Origin: Mesorhizobium sp. WSM2240
GTDB taxonomy: Bacteria; Pseudomonadota; Alphaproteobacteria; Rhizobiales; Rhizobiaceae
NCBI RefSeq assembly: GCF_040438645.1
Contig: NZ_CP159253.1
Location: 2,914,001 to 2,978,000, forward strand
Direction: 5' to 3'
Length of the DNA stretch: 64,000 bases
Shown here: positions 48,301-59,466 of the stretch, piece after piece
How the letters are laid out: every line of letters starts with the position of its first letter
Position numbering within the stretch: the first letter of the stretch is position 1
Notes under the pieces: generated by a model
What the model was told of the DNA's origin: nothing
The model's database searches: none
The model's input: only the letters and a program-made list of their open reading frames with translations
Position numbers and translations under genes: made by a program

Positions 48301-50960
48301 AGCGCCACCATCGCGGTTCCGAAGGCGACGTCGCGGAACAATGCGTTGAAATGGCCGCGCGCGGTGGCTTCGCGGCTCTTCGGCAGGATCGCGTCGATGA
48401 TCTCGAAAGTCGGCGCCATGAACAGGGTCAGTATCAGCAGCGCCTGCCACTGCGCGGCCTGCGTGAACTGCAGCAGAGTCCAGCCGGCGACCGCCGCCAT
48501 CACCCAGAAGATGGGCGTGAGCGAGCGGCGCAGATTGTCGACCATTTTCCAGCGGGACAGCGCCGGCACGCCGGAGGTTGGATCGAGAATATAGCCGAGC
48601 AGCTGCCAGTCGCCGCGGGCCCAGCGGTGCTGGCGCGATGCGTCGACCGAATAGCGGGTCGGGTAGTCCTCCACAACCTCGACATCGGTCACCAAAGCCG
48701 AGCGCGACAGCGCGCCTTCGAGGAGATCGTGGCTGAGGATTGTGTTTTCAGGGATGCGGCCCTTCAGTGCCGATTCCATGGCGTCGATATGGTAGAGACC
48801 CTTGCCGGTGAAGGAACCGTCGCCGAACACATCCTGGTAGAGATCCGAGATGGCGAACACATAGGGGTCGAGGCCGCGATTGGCCGAGAAGACGCGCTGA
48901 AAGAAGGAGGCCTCGTCGCCGGTGGTGAGCGATGGCGTCACGCGCGGCTGCAGGATCGCATAGCCGCGGGTGATCCGGCGCGTCCCAGGATCGAATTCGG
49001 GGCGGTTGAGCGGGTGGCAAAGCTTGCCGACGAGCCGCGTCACCGCATCGCGGGTCATCCTGGTGTCGGCGTCGAGCGTCATGACATGGACGACGCCTTC
49101 CGGCAGCGGCGTATCCGGCGGCAGGAAGGTCGTGTCGCTGTCGCCGCGCAGAAGCAGGTTCAATTCGTGCAACTTGCCGCGCTTACGCTCCCAGCCCATC
49201 CAGCATTTCTGCACCTCGTTGTAGAGGCGGCGGCGGTGGAGCAGGTAGAAGCGCGGGCCGGCGGCGGATTCCGGGTAGCGAGCGTTGAGCTGCGCGATCT
49301 GGGCGCGCGCATGTTCGAGGATTTCGACGTCGATCGGCGCCTGCTCGGTATCGCTGTCGGGCCAGTCGGAGAGCAGCGCGAAGTGCAGTTCGCCCGACAT
49401 GTTCGCCAGATGGTGGATTTCGAGCGTGCGGATGTTTTCCTCGACATCGTCGCGCGAGCCGATCAGCGACGGCACCACCACCAGCGTGCGGGCCTCGACG
49501 GGAACGCCGTCCTTGTATTCGTAGCCGACAAGCCGCGTCGGCTTCAGGAACTGCAGCACGATGGTATGGAAGAAGGCGAGCGCGCCTTCGCTGGCCGGCA
49601 CCGCAAACAGCACCAGCATCGCCACGATGGAAGCCGTCGACAAGCCGAGATTGGACAGCGCACTGCCGGTGAGCGCCAGAAGCAGGACGGTCAGCGCAAA
49701 GACCGGCACAACGATGCCGGCCCAGCCGGTTTTCTTGAAAGCGCGCTTGGTGATGAGTGCCGGGCCGGGGCGGTAGCCGATGGCCTTTTCCAGCTCCTGG
49801 CGCCGCTCGCCGACCAGAAAAAACCCGACGTCGGTTTTGGCGATAGTGGCTTCTTCGGCTGTGGCGGCGCCCGCTGCGGCGCATCCGGCCAGTTCGGTTG
49901 CGCGCTCGGCGACGTGATATTCGCTGAGATTGGCGCGGCGAGCCAGATCCTCGATTGCGGCGCGGTACTGGTCTCGCGACGGGAAATCGAGCAGCGCATA
50001 GCTGGTCCGGTCGCGCAGTAGCGCATCTACACGGCTGACCGACTCGAACCAGACCGTCCAGTCGATGTCGTTGATCAGGCGTAGCCCGCGAATGATATTG
50101 CCGGTCGTCACATTGCCGCTGGACAGAGTGTGGTGCTCGCCCATGATCGTTTCTTCGGCGTCGGTGCCGGATTTCTCGAGCTCGCCTTCGAGCCAGATCA
50201 GCGCCCGGCCGGCGTTCTGCGACCCATCGCGCAGTCTGTAGAGCAGTTGGGTGGCGAAGGTCGTGTCGCGGGCGTGGACGGTGTAGTCGTCGAGGATCGC
50301 CTCGCGCTGTTCGCCCTCACCCGCCGCAAGCACGCGGTCGGCGACCTCGTTGGCGATCTGCCGCATTTCCCGCGCACGTTTCACCCGCACCGCGATGCGG
50401 CGCAGGTTTTCGATCAGGACAAAGCGTAGCAGCGACGGCAACGCCCATAATTCGCCGATGCGGAACGGTTCGACGTTCTGGTAGCCCTCGACCACCGCCT
50501 TGAACATCTGGGAGGATACGGTGCTGTCGGAATGCGCGACATAGACCCAGGCCAGCGCCAGGGCGCGCGGTACTGTCCTGCCGTCGGCGAGCTTGATCGT
50601 CGGCAATTCACGGTAGAAGCGCGCCGGCAGGTCGCGCCTGATCTGGAAGATCGTTTCTTCAACAAGATAATTGTTGTCGAGCAGCCATTGTGCTGCCGGC
50701 GTTATCGGCTCGCCGCGCGCTTGGGCCGCATTGGTGGAGCGATAGGTTTCGAGGATCTTGTCAGCGTTTTCGCGATTGCGCTTGCGGAAATCGAACGGCT
50801 CCAGCCCATAAAAATGCTGGATTTCGCCTCTTGCCAGGCTTTCACCCAGCGCCCGCAACCTGTCTTCCTGAAGAAAGCTCGATCGTATCGGTTGTTCGGC
50901 CGCTGCCGGGAAGCGGGCATCGCCCTTCTGCTTCCGAGCTGTGTCGGTCTCAATATTCAT
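42399..50960 (-). CDS. ndvB: Cyclic beta-1,2-glucan synthase
   Basis: 2853 residues, full length for NdvB/ChvB (about 2800-2870). The cytoplasmic N terminus is followed by a membrane segment near 415-460. The GT84 domain (about 500-850) has LDADTRMTRDA near 629-638 and the processive QxxRW motif RQHRWARGDWQ near 779. More membrane segments lie between about 805 and 995. The C-terminal part has glycosidase/phosphorylase-like (GH94) regions, with GDWNDGMNRVGEGG near 2535, which sets chain length. Synthesis uses UDP-glucose and a protein-linked intermediate. The ATG at 50960 lies right after a weak AGGA. Transcribed toward ndvA. Confidence 0.96.
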   Translation of the reverse strand: MNIETDTARKQKGDARFPAAAEQPIRSSFLQEDRLRALGESLARGEIQHFYGLEPFDFRKRNRENADKILETYRSTNAAQARGEPITPAAQWLLDNNYLVEETIFQIRRDLPARFYRELPTIKLADGRTVPRALALAWVYVAHSDSTVSSQMFKAVVEGYQNVEPFRIGELWALPSLLRFVLIENLRRIAVRVKRAREMRQIANEVADRVLAAGEGEQREAILDDYTVHARDTTFATQLLYRLRDGSQNAGRALIWLEGELEKSGTDAEETIMGEHHTLSSGNVTTGNIIRGLRLINDIDWTVWFESVSRVDALLRDRTSYALLDFPSRDQYRAAIEDLARRANLSEYHVAERATELAGCAAAGAATAEEATIAKTDVGFFLVGERRQELEKAIGYRPGPALITKRAFKKTGWAGIVVPVFALTVLLLALTGSALSNLGLSTASIVAMLVLFAVPASEGALAFFHTIVLQFLKPTRLVGYEYKDGVPVEARTLVVVPSLIGSRDDVEENIRTLEIHHLANMSGELHFALLSDWPDSDTEQAPIDVEILEHARAQIAQLNARYPESAAGPRFYLLHRRRLYNEVQKCWMGWERKRGKLHELNLLLRGDSDTTFLPPDTPLPEGVVHVMTLDADTRMTRDAVTRLVGKLCHPLNRPEFDPGTRRITRGYAILQPRVTPSLTTGDEASFFQRVFSANRGLDPYVFAISDLYQDVFGDGSFTGKGLYHIDAMESALKGRIPENTILSHDLLEGALSRSALVTDVEVVEDYPTRYSVDASRQHRWARGDWQLLGYILDPTSGVPALSRWKMVDNLRRSLTPIFWVMAAVAGWTLLQFTQAAQWQALLILTLFMAPTFEIIDAILPKSREATARGHFNALFRDVAFGTAMVALKIVLMAHLAWMMGDAIVRTLYRLFVSRRNLLEWRTASQAHKSSGNGLVAYYRLMWGAVVIAFVGLAIPVATDSTGAFVAFFFAIFWAGSPAFAWLISRSAETEDRLRITPSDEERLRVVARRTWAYFETYVTPHHNMLPPDNFQETPLPVVAQRTSPTNIGVYLLSVVSARDFGWISLADALGRIEATMTTIESMERFRGHLYNWYDTATLRPLYPLYVSSVDSGNLAGHLLAVAAACAEWAEAPSVHLQGEFEGLLDCVSILEQSLEELPDDRRQLRPLRQRLRDRIEGMRRAVDTIKQQPEMASIRTINLAVLAGEIRKLASAIHAEVGSSRSETLPDWALKLQATCEAHVHDAHSDENAVEALRGRLISLRERTRKFAFEMDFSFLLRRERKLLSIGYRVEEHQLDESCYDLLASEARLTSLFAIAKGDIPTEHWFRLGRPIVEIGFRGALMSWSGSMFEYLMPPLVMKEPQGGILNQTSKLVIARQIQYGRSKNIPWGISEAAYNGRDREMTYQYTNFGVPGLGLKRGLAQNTVVAPYATVLAAQFMPHQAVENLERLRTIGALGRYGFYDAVDFTPQRVPEGKTHAVVFNYMAHHQGMSIVAVANAIFEGRMRDRFHSDPVIEAAELLLQEKAPRDIPVATVRTEADERGKVVEAEPSADTRLILEPAAALRSTNLMSNGRYSVMVTATGSGYSRWNDLAVTRWQPDPTEDRLGTYLFLRDTETGDWWSATAEPKRAPGEHAQTLFSDDKASFIKTVGTLRSEVEVIVVSEGNGEGRRVTLWNDGDADRFIEVTSFAELVLAPEASDSAHPAFSKMFVETEIWPGNSTIYAQRRKRAANEPDIAVAHFVTDTFGASRDTEAETDRRAFIGRGRTIANAAAFDPGAKLGGNSGFVLDPVMALRRRVRVPANKKVEVTFWTVVGADRDEIESTLARLDNAESFARQAMLSWTRSQVQTRHIGMSLADAANGQKLARYLIYPDPFMRMPGEVITSGMGHQSALWPMAISGDFPIFAIRISDVADLEIVSQALRFQEYLRARGLLADLVVVNEQASSYVQDLQQAIEWHCENSRLRGKEHGPRQHIFAVRRDLMDEVSYRTLLAAARIALHTRNGTIPDQIERAEVPALQARDALREAQEGVAAVSPRPLRVAAAEIEDAPLPSGDGLLSWNGFGGFDRDGRDYVVRLSGRRTTPQPWINVISNASFGFHTSAEGASFTWSRNSRDFQLTPWSNDPVCNRPGEAIYIFDHATGEAFSPFAAVLRDPAVVYEARHGQGVSTFSAERGPLAMEVAQLVDSVDPVKISRLRIRNSGSAPARLRIYGYAEWVLGSNRARSAPTIVPSIDLATGALLAQNAFSLEFGDRVAFLASDGDAQSVTADRREFIGGGSVEAPQLAIEGASLSGRVEAGFDPCAAIARDVEVPAGGEVSLLWLLGDAASPEEASAFVQRNRAKNFDERLAETEREWRGFLDTLQVETPDKALDAMVNHWLPYQSLACRIRARSAFYQASGAFGFRDQLQDTLALLLHDPSLARDQILNAARRQFPEGDVQHWWLPRTGAGVRTMISDDVVWLASAAARYVGVTGDASILEEQAHFINGPALGEGEHDAFFTPEIAQETATVYEHCARGLDLAVKRTGSTGLPLILGGDWNDGMNRVGEGGKGESVWLGWFLLRTLGEFAPIARNRKDNKRAQQWDKHAAALKRALETAGWDGEWYRRGSFDDGTPLGSRNSDECQIDSIAQSWSVLSGEGDPVRSRTAMDAAIRRLVDDELQIVRLFTPPFSETEKEPGYIKFYPPGVRENGGQYTHAATWFVIALAEMGRADDAYRIFRMLNPVNHAADEEAAERYRVEPYVVAADIYSEGEKGGRGGWTWYTGSAGWLYRAAVEGILGIRKDGKNLVVNPVLPGHWDGYSATLRLAGATYRIRVAREKGRKAVAVEIDGSDVKGTSFALADAGEIEVLVRIPA

Positions 50961-51225
50961 TCCTGCAAATTCCGTTCAGCCAAACCAGCCGCCGAGAGGC
51001 CGCGCCCAACCTAACGCCCAAAGCGTTCGGCGGCTATTGGTTGCACGGCGGCTAACTGCTTGCGGCTCGCGATATACCAAAAAACACGACCTGTCTCGCG
51101 GCAATTCCAGGCGCAGGAGGCACGCCCACGATGGGCGATCCAAAGGCGGCGAATCCGGCTTTTTCGTGGTTCGCCGCAGTTCCGGACGCCGACGCTCGAC
51201 GAGTTTGGACGGCTCGGCCCGCGGT

Positions 51226-51803
51226 CTAAAAAGCTTTCGCTATCTCGATCAGGAAAAGCTCGGCCGGCTCGATCGCCTTGATCTGCAAGGCTCCGGCAGC
51301 CTTTCGCATGTGCAACGTTTCGAGCGGCCCGAGGTGCAAGGAAGCATCGGAGCCGACCTCCACTGCGCCGTTACGGCAGAACAGTAAAATTTCGTCGGCT
51401 TCGACCACCGGCGTCGATGTGCCTCTGGCCATCAACCGGCGCATCGAATGGCCGAATCTGCTGCGCCGCGTCATCATGTTCAGGTCGGTTATTGGCCCGG
51501 CGATCAGGCTCGATGATGTTTCCACGTCGGCCGGAAAGGAGCACGGCGCCGACCGATCCGTCAGCCGAACCGGATCTTGTCCGCCGACCGACAGGACAAG
51601 CCCCTCGCCTTCCAGTATCGCCAGCGTACGGTCGACGCCGGTGAACAGCGAAAACGGACCGTCGTCTTCGACGCGCGCCATCGACAACCGCCAGTCGAAA
51701 TCGTCGAGGCCGGCGCCTTCGGGCGAGATTGCAATCTCGATGGTCTCGCCACCGCCGTTCTTCCACGGCATGCGGCGGCAATCGGCGGCTCGGATGATGT
51801 GCA

Positions 51804-51804
<1 letters not shown>
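51226..51804 (-). CDS. hutD: HutD family protein
   Basis: 192 residues, cupin-like fold of the HutD family: IIRAADCRRMPWKNGGGETIEIAI at the N terminus, then a repeated FDWRLSMARVEDDGPFS segment. HutD is co-transcribed with hut genes and thought to limit histidine catabolic flux or sense urocanate. The ATG at 51804 shares one base with the hutU stop (TGATG). The frame upstream overlaps hutU and is excluded. Confidence 0.88.
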
Positions 51805-53480
<1,676 letters not shown>

Positions 53481-53507
53481 CGGAAGCCTCCAGAACAGCC
53501 GGCGCGG

Positions 53508-54326
53508 CTAGCCGCGTGCCCAGGCGATTGCGGTTTCAAGAATCTTGGTCAAAGTCGCGCGCATCGGCGCTGCAAACTCCGGATCATAAGGCGTCGGCCA
53601 ATTGTCCGGGGAGCCTTTGCCCTCGGGCTCGTACATGTAGCCGCGATTGGAAAGCTCCATCTGCAGGGCATGCACGCCGCGCTCGGGCCTGCCGTGATGG
53701 CGTGTGATCCAGCCGCCCTTGAAGCGGCCATTGACCACCCAGCTCTCGCCGGTGCCGGCCATGATCGCGGCAACCTTCTCCTGCAGAGCCGGGTCAGTGC
53801 TCCGGCCGTCATTGGTGCCGAGATTGAATACCGGCAGCGTTCCCTCGAACAGCAGCGGCAGCACCGAGCGGATTGAGTGGCAGTCGTAGAGCACGATCTT
53901 GCCATGGGCTGCCCGCAGCCGCGCGATTTCGGCTTCCAGCGCGGCATGGTACGGATCGAAGTACTTTTCACGCCTGCCGTCGATCTCCTCCTGCTTCGGC
54001 TCCTCGCCCGTTTGGTAGAGAAGATCGCCGTCAAAAGTCGTGGTCGGGCAGAGTTCCGTCGTCGCCTGGCCCGGATAAAGAGAGGTGCCCGAAGGATCGC
54101 GGTTGACGTCGATGACGGTGCGCGAAATCGCGGTGTGCACCACCGTCGCGCCGAGGCTGCCGGCGAAATCGTAGAGCTTGTCGATCCACCAGTCGCAGTC
54201 GCGCTGCCCTAGCCAGCGCGAGACGAGGCGCGGCTCTATGTCGGCGAGATCGGTTCCGGTGTGTGGCAGGCTGACCAGCAGCGGCGCGTCGCCTCGCGTG
54301 ACCGTCAGCCACGGCGTCGCGCTCAT
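53508..54326 (-). CDS. hutG: N-formylglutamate amidohydrolase
   Basis: 272 residues of the FGase family: [36 protein letters not shown] and [19 protein letters not shown] carry likely metal ligands. It hydrolyses N-formylglutamate to glutamate and formate, the last step of the five-enzyme route. Its ATG overlaps the hutH stop (ATGA). Confidence 0.94.
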   Translation of the reverse strand: MSATPWLTVTRGDAPLLVSLPHTGTDLADIEPRLVSRWLGQRDCDWWIDKLYDFAGSLGATVVHTAISRTVIDVNRDPSGTSLYPGQATTELCPTTTFDGDLLYQTGEEPKQEEIDGRREKYFDPYHAALEAEIARLRAAHGKIVLYDCHSIRSVLPLLFEGTLPVFNLGTNDGRSTDPALQEKVAAIMAGTGESWVVNGRFKGGWITRHHGRPERGVHALQMELSNRGYMYEPEGKGSPDNWPTPYDPEFAAPMRATLTKILETAIAWARG

Positions 54327-55867
54327 GATGCCGCCCCCGAAACGCCCGGCAGGTCGACGCTGTTTGCGGCCGCGATCACCGCGCCGCTACGCACCAGTTC
54401 GATCGCCGCTTCAATGTCGGGATGGAAATGCCGGTCGTGGTCGAGATGCGGCACCTCGGCCCTGACCATCTTGCGCACCGCCTCGAGAGGCTCGCTGGAT
54501 GGCAGCGGCGCATGGAAATCGCAGCCTTGTGCCGCGGCCAGCAGTTCGATGCCGATCACGGCCGTCGCATTCTCGACCATGCCGATCAAGCGGCGCGCGC
54601 CGTGCGCGGCCATCGAGACATGGTCCTCCTGGTTGGCCGAGGTCGGGATCGAATCGACGCTCGCGGGATAGGCCTTCTGCTTGTTTTCCGAGACGAGCGC
54701 AGCCGCCGTGACCTGCGGGATCATGAAGCCGGAATTCAGCCCCGGCTTCGGCGTCAGGAAAGCCGGCATGCCCGAAAGCGCAGGATCGACGAGCATTGCG
54801 ATGCGCCGCTCCGAGAGCGAACCGATCTCGCAGACCGCCAGCGCGATCATATCGGCGGCGAACGCCACCGGCTCGGCGTGGAAATTGCCGCCCGAAAGCG
54901 CGGTGTCATCCTCGGCGAAGATCAGCGGATTGTCGGTGACGCCATTTGCTTCGGTCTCCAGTGTGTCGGCAGCCTTGCGCAACACGTCGAGCGCCGCCCC
55001 CATCACCTGCGGCTGACAACGCAAGCAATACGGATCCTGCACGCGCTCGTCGCCGACCCGGTGCGATTCGCGGATGCCACTGCCGGCCATCAGATTGCGC
55101 AGCGCATTCGCCGTCTCGATCTGGCCGCGGTGCTTCCGGAGCAGATGGATGCGCGGGTCGAAAGGCGCGTCCGAGCCTCTGGCCGCGTCGGTCGACAGCG
55201 CGCCGGTGACCAGCGCCGAGCGATAAAGAATCTCGGCCTCGAACAATGCGGCCAACCCGTATGCAGTCGAAAACTGCGTGCCATTGAGCAGCGCAAGCCC
55301 TTCCTTAGCGCCGAGCACGACCGGGCTCAGCCCGGCGGCGGCCAAGCCTTCGGCCGCCGGCACCCTGCCTTCCGGCGTAAACACCTCTCCGACGCCGATC
55401 ATGATTGCCGTCATATGGGCCAGCGGTGCGAGGTCGCCGGAAGCACCGACAGAACCCTGTGCCGGCACCACCGGCACCACATCCTTCGCCAGCATCGCTT
55501 CCAGCAGTTCCACCGTTGCGGGCCGGACGCCTGACGCGCCCTGCGCCAGGCTGGCGAGCTTCAGCGCCATCATCAGGCGCACGACGGAAACCGGCATCGG
55601 CTCGCCGACTCCCGCCGAATGGCTGAGCACGATGTTGCGCTGGAGCGTTTCGAGATCGGCCGTCTCGATACGCACGCTGGCAAGCTTTCCGAACCCGGTG
55701 TTGATGCCGTAGACCGGCTCGCCCTTCGCGATGATCCTCGCGACAGCATCTGCGCTCGCTCTAATCACTGGTCGGCAGGCGTCTTCCAGCTTCGGCCTCG
55801 ATCCACGATAGATTGCGCGCCAATCGGCGAGCGTGGCCGTGCCCGGTTTCAGAACGAGTGTGGTCAT
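54323..55867 (-). CDS. hutH: Histidine ammonia-lyase
   Basis: 514 residues. The Ala-Ser-Gly triad that cyclises to the MIO electrophile is at about 141-143 in [15 protein letters not shown]. Other family parts are [14 protein letters not shown], and later [17 protein letters not shown]. It deaminates histidine to urocanate. The ATG at 55867 has GGAGGGG before it; the open frame upstream lies inside hutI. It overlaps hutI by ATGA. Confidence 0.95.
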   Translation of the reverse strand: MTTLVLKPGTATLADWRAIYRGSRPKLEDACRPVIRASADAVARIIAKGEPVYGINTGFGKLASVRIETADLETLQRNIVLSHSAGVGEPMPVSVVRLMMALKLASLAQGASGVRPATVELLEAMLAKDVVPVVPAQGSVGASGDLAPLAHMTAIMIGVGEVFTPEGRVPAAEGLAAAGLSPVVLGAKEGLALLNGTQFSTAYGLAALFEAEILYRSALVTGALSTDAARGSDAPFDPRIHLLRKHRGQIETANALRNLMAGSGIRESHRVGDERVQDPYCLRCQPQVMGAALDVLRKAADTLETEANGVTDNPLIFAEDDTALSGGNFHAEPVAFAADMIALAVCEIGSLSERRIAMLVDPALSGMPAFLTPKPGLNSGFMIPQVTAAALVSENKQKAYPASVDSIPTSANQEDHVSMAAHGARRLIGMVENATAVIGIELLAAAQGCDFHAPLPSSEPLEAVRKMVRAEVPHLDHDRHFHPDIEAAIELVRSGAVIAAANSVDLPGVSGAAS

Positions 55868-57099
55868 CGGCCCCTCCAGATACGCGTATGAAGCGGGTTG
55901 AACCCCATGCGATAGACAAGTTCGGCCGGAGCCTCGATATCCCAGATCGCCAGGTCGGCCCATTTGCCGGCCTCCAGCGACCCCGCTTCGCCGGACATGC
56001 CCAGCGCAGCGGCCGCGTGGCGGGTGACGCCGAGCAGGCATTCCTCGACGGTCATGCCGAACAGTGTCGCGGCCATGTTCATGGTCAGGAGCACGGAAGT
56101 CAGCGGCGAGGTCCCGGGATTGCAGTCGGTGGCGACGGCCATTTTAACGCCGTGGCGGCGAAAGATGTCGATCGGCGGCTTCTTAGTCTCGCGGATGAAA
56201 TAGAATGCGCCGGGCAGCATCACCGCCACCGTACTCGCCTTGGCCATGGCGGCAGCACCCGCCTCGTCGGTATATTCGAGATGGTCGGCCGACAGCGCCC
56301 CGAAGCTCGCGGCAAGGGCTGCGCCATGCAGGTTGGAAAGCTGGTCGGCATGGAGTTTTACGGGCAGGCCAAGCGCCTTGGCGGCTTCAAACACGCGCGA
56401 CATTTCTTCCGGCGAAAAGGCAATCCCTTCGCAGAACCCGTCGACGGCGTCGGCCAGCCCGGCGGCCGCTATCGCCGGCAGCATCTTTTTCGCGACAAGG
56501 TCGATGTAGGCTGGCTTATCGCCGCTTGCCTCCAGCGGCAGGGCATGGGCGCCAAGGAAAGTCGTGCGAACCGTGACCGCCCTCTCCTCGCCCATCCGGC
56601 GCGCCGCGCGCAGTGATTTCTGCTCGTTTTCCAGATCGAGGCCGTAGCCGGACTTGATCTCCACGGTGGTGACGCCTTCGTTGATCAGCGCATCGAGGCG
56701 CGGCAGCGTTTCGCGAACCAGATCGTCCTCGCTCGCCGCGCGCAGCGCCTTGACCGATGAGACGATGCCGCCGCCGGCGCGCGCGACCTCCTCATAGGTC
56801 GCGCCTGCCAGACGCATCTCGAACTCGTTGGCGCGGTTGCCGGCGTGGACGAGATGGGTATGGCAATCGATCAGGCCGGGCGTGATCCAGCGGCCGCCGC
56901 AGTCGATAATCTCGGCGTCACGCGCCAGTGCGGCGGGAGTTTCAGCTGCCGGTCCGGCAAAGACGATCCGCCCTTCTCTGGCGACGATCGCACCGTCATT
57001 GATAACGCCCAGGCCGGGCAACGACGGCGACATGGTCGCAAGCCGCGCGTTGCGCCAGATGCGCGTCCTCTTCGACAATTCCTCCCTTGCGCCAGCCAT
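55864..57099 (-). CDS. hutI: Imidazolonepropionase
   Basis: 411 residues, amidohydrolase superfamily. Metal ligands are in [17 protein letters not shown], and later KLHADQLSN and [13 protein letters not shown]. It opens imidazolone propionate to N-formimino-glutamate. ATG at 57099 is preferred to the longer frame that would cross the operator at 57126-57141. It is the first gene of the hutIHGUD operon. Confidence 0.94.
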   Translation of the reverse strand: MAGAREELSKRTRIWRNARLATMSPSLPGLGVINDGAIVAREGRIVFAGPAAETPAALARDAEIIDCGGRWITPGLIDCHTHLVHAGNRANEFEMRLAGATYEEVARAGGGIVSSVKALRAASEDDLVRETLPRLDALINEGVTTVEIKSGYGLDLENEQKSLRAARRMGEERAVTVRTTFLGAHALPLEASGDKPAYIDLVAKKMLPAIAAAGLADAVDGFCEGIAFSPEEMSRVFEAAKALGLPVKLHADQLSNLHGAALAASFGALSADHLEYTDEAGAAAMAKASTVAVMLPGAFYFIRETKKPPIDIFRRHGVKMAVATDCNPGTSPLTSVLLTMNMAATLFGMTVEECLLGVTRHAAAALGMSGEAGSLEAGKWADLAIWDIEAPAELVYRMGFNPLHTRIWRGR

Positions 57100-57125
57100 C
57101 ACTTTCCCGTTTCCATTGCGCTCCA

Positions 57126-57141
57126 ATATGTATATACATAT
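57126..57141. promoter_or_regulatory. HutC operator in the hutI-hutF divergent region
   Basis: ATATGTATATACATAT is a perfect 16-bp palindrome with the TGTATATACA core reported for HutC boxes in pseudomonads. It lies 27 bases before hutI and 56 before hutF, so one site can control both operons. TATATA in its centre could also overlap a -10 element. Confidence 0.75.
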
Positions 57142-57197
57142 CACGAGACGATGCAAGTGGACTTCGGCTCCAGATCGAAGGGGCGAGAGAGGTGGCA

Positions 57198-58553
57198 ATG
57201 ACGACTATCTTTGCCGAACAGGCCCTGCTCCCGGCCGGCTGGCAGAACAACACCCGGATCGTCACAGATGGCGGGCTCGTCGTTTCGGTCGAGCAGGCCG
57301 CCTCGCCCGCCCCCGGCGACGAGCACCAAGCGATCGTGCTGCCCGGCATGCCGAACCTGCACAGCCACGCCTTCCAGCGCGGCATGGCGGGTCTTGCCGA
57401 AACGCACGGGCCTTCCGCCGACAGCTTCTGGTCGTGGCGCGAGGTGATGTACCGCTTCGCGCTGACCATCACGCCCGAACAGGCCGAGGCGGTCGCGGCC
57501 CAGCTTTATGTCGAGATGTTGGAAGCCGGATTTTCGCGTGTCGGCGAGTTCCACTATCTGCATCATGATCTCGACGGACGCGCTTACAACAACATCGCCG
57601 AAATGGCGGAGCGCATCGCCGCCGCCGCCCGTGCGACCGGAATCGGCCTGACCCTGCTGCCCGTACTCTACGCCCATTCAAATTTCGGAGGCGCAGCGCC
57701 AACCGAAGGTCAGCGGCGATTCGTCAATGATCTAGATGGTTTCGCCGCCGTTCTTCAGGGTTGCCGCACCGCTACGAAGGACATGCCGGGCGCTATCGTC
57801 GGCGTCGCGCCACACAGCCTGCGCGCCGTCACGCAGCAAGAACTCGGGGCCATCGCCGCCATGATGCCGGACGGCCCGATCCATATCCACATCGCCGAGC
57901 AGATGCGCGAGGTCGAGGACTCAATCGCCTGGTCGGGCGCGCGGCCGATCGAATGGCTGCTCGCCAATGCGGAGGTCGACCGGCGCTGGTGCCTGATTCA
58001 CGCAACCCACATGCTTGACGCCGAGACCATCGACATGGCCAAGAGCGGCGCGATCGCCGGGCTCTGCCCGATCACCGAAGCAAACCTCGGCGACGGAACG
58101 TTTTCAGCGCCCCTGTTTGTCGAACATGGCGGGCGGTTCGGGGTCGGCTCGGACTCCAACGTGCTGATCGGCGTTGTGGATGAATTGCGCCAGCTCGAAT
58201 ATTCGCAACGGATTTTTCATCGTGCGCGCAATGTGTTAGCCGATCCCGGTCAATCCAACGGCCGAAATTTGTTCGCAATGGCGGTCGCGGGCGGCAATCA
58301 GGCCCTCGGACGTGCTGAATCCGGGATCGCTCCCGGCGCGGAAGCGGACTTTGTCTCACTCGATGCGACGCACCCGACCCTCGCCGGCAAATCCGGCGAC
58401 GCGATCCTCGACGCCTGGATTTTCGCCAATGGCGCGGCGGTCGATTGCGTCTGGGTGAACGGCGAAAGACTGGTCTCGCAGGGACGGCATTTTGCACGCG
58501 ACGCCATCGCCGAGAAATTCAAGACGGCGATGATCGAACTGCTCGCCGGGTGA
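57198..58553 (+). CDS. hutF: Formimidoylglutamate deiminase
   Basis: 451 residues, amidohydrolase fold with [17 protein letters not shown] as metal site, [15 protein letters not shown] and later [12 protein letters not shown]. It removes ammonia from N-formimino-glutamate, giving N-formyl-glutamate for HutG. The ATG at 57198 follows GAGAGAGG. It is divergent from hutI and followed nine bases later by hutC. Confidence 0.95.
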   Translation: MTTIFAEQALLPAGWQNNTRIVTDGGLVVSVEQAASPAPGDEHQAIVLPGMPNLHSHAFQRGMAGLAETHGPSADSFWSWREVMYRFALTITPEQAEAVAAQLYVEMLEAGFSRVGEFHYLHHDLDGRAYNNIAEMAERIAAAARATGIGLTLLPVLYAHSNFGGAAPTEGQRRFVNDLDGFAAVLQGCRTATKDMPGAIVGVAPHSLRAVTQQELGAIAAMMPDGPIHIHIAEQMREVEDSIAWSGARPIEWLLANAEVDRRWCLIHATHMLDAETIDMAKSGAIAGLCPITEANLGDGTFSAPLFVEHGGRFGVGSDSNVLIGVVDELRQLEYSQRIFHRARNVLADPGQSNGRNLFAMAVAGGNQALGRAESGIAPGAEADFVSLDATHPTLAGKSGDAILDAWIFANGAAVDCVWVNGERLVSQGRHFARDAIAEKFKTAMIELLAG

Positions 58554-58562
58554 CGGCCGGAC

Positions 58563-59318
58563 ATGGAAACGCAAATGGACGTGACCGACGAGATCAGACC
58601 CGACGCCGAACCGGCATCGCTTCACCAGCGCATCCTCGCCGACATCAGCGACCGCATCATGTCGGGCGAATGGGTGCCGGGCCACCGCATCCCGTTCGAG
58701 CACGAGCTTTCCGCCGAGTATGGCTGCTCGCGCATGACAGTGAACAAGGCGCTGTCGCAATTGGCAAAGGCCGGGCTGATAGAGCGCCGCCGCCGCTCCG
58801 GCAGCTTCGTGCGCCGGCCGCAGTCGCAGGCCGCGATACTCGAAATCCACGATATAAAGACGGAAGTGGCCGCACTCGGTCTGCCCTATCGCTACGAGCT
58901 GACGTCGCGCCAAAAGCGCAGGAGCGCGCCGAAAGACCGCGAACGGCTCGGCCTGAAGAATTCAGGCGCGGTCCTGGAACTGACCTGCCGCCATTTTGCC
59001 GGCGCGCAGCCATTCTGCCACGAAAACCGGCTGATCAATCTCGCCGCTGTGCCTGAAGCGGCCGAAGAAAGCTTCGAGGAGAATGCGCCGGGGCCGTGGC
59101 TTATCGGCCGCATCCCGTGGAGCGCGGCCGAACACCGGATCACAGCTGACGGCGCGGAGGCGGAAAATGCCGCCGCGCTGGAGATTGCCGAGGGATCGCC
59201 TTGCCTTGTGGTGGAACGGCGCACCTGGAGCGCCGACCATCCGGTCACCCATGTGCGCTTCACCTACGCCGCCGGCAGCCACGCTTTGGTGGCGCGGTTT
59301 ACGCCCTCGCAGAGCTGA
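58563..59318 (+). CDS. hutC: Histidine utilisation repressor HutC (GntR family)
   Basis: 251 residues. The winged HTH is PFEHELSAEYGCSRMTVNKALSQLAKAGLIERRRRSGSFV in the first 85 residues, followed by a UTRA ligand domain (about 110-245) with AEHRITADGAEAENAAALEI and VERRTWSADHPVTHVRFTY. HutC represses hut genes and is released by urocanate. Close linkage with hutF and the palindrome at 57126 supports the name. Confidence 0.93.
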   Translation: METQMDVTDEIRPDAEPASLHQRILADISDRIMSGEWVPGHRIPFEHELSAEYGCSRMTVNKALSQLAKAGLIERRRRSGSFVRRPQSQAAILEIHDIKTEVAALGLPYRYELTSRQKRRSAPKDRERLGLKNSGAVLELTCRHFAGAQPFCHENRLINLAAVPEAAEESFEENAPGPWLIGRIPWSAAEHRITADGAEAENAAALEIAEGSPCLVVERRTWSADHPVTHVRFTYAAGSHALVARFTPSQS

Positions 59319-59327
59319 TTTGGCCTT

Positions 59328-59450
59328 GCCCTTCATCCGCCTGCCGGCACCTTCTCCTTGTGACGGGCGGGGAGAAGGGACAAGCGGCAACGCTGGCGAC
59401 CCCCTCTCCCCGTTCTTACGGGGAGAGGGTAAGGGTGAGGGGCAATCTCT
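59328..59450. repeat. Intergenic palindromic repeat between hutC and ridA-like gene
   Basis: Contains CCCTCTCCCCGT (59402-59413), loop TCTT, ACGGGGAGAGGG (59418-59429), a perfect 12-bp stem. An additional smaller hairpin CCTTCTCC/GGAGAAGG is at 59350-59378. The CCCTCTCCCCG... GGGGAGAGGGT style matches dispersed rhizobial intergenic repeats. It also separates the convergent hutC and ridA-like transcripts and could terminate both. Confidence 0.6.
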
Positions 59451-59466
59451 CGTGCGAAGCGCGGAC

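Noticed and set aside
48180..50021. 613-residue plus-strand frame inside ndvB
   Set aside because: Antisense to ndvB in the mirrored codon frame; composition typical of a shadow.
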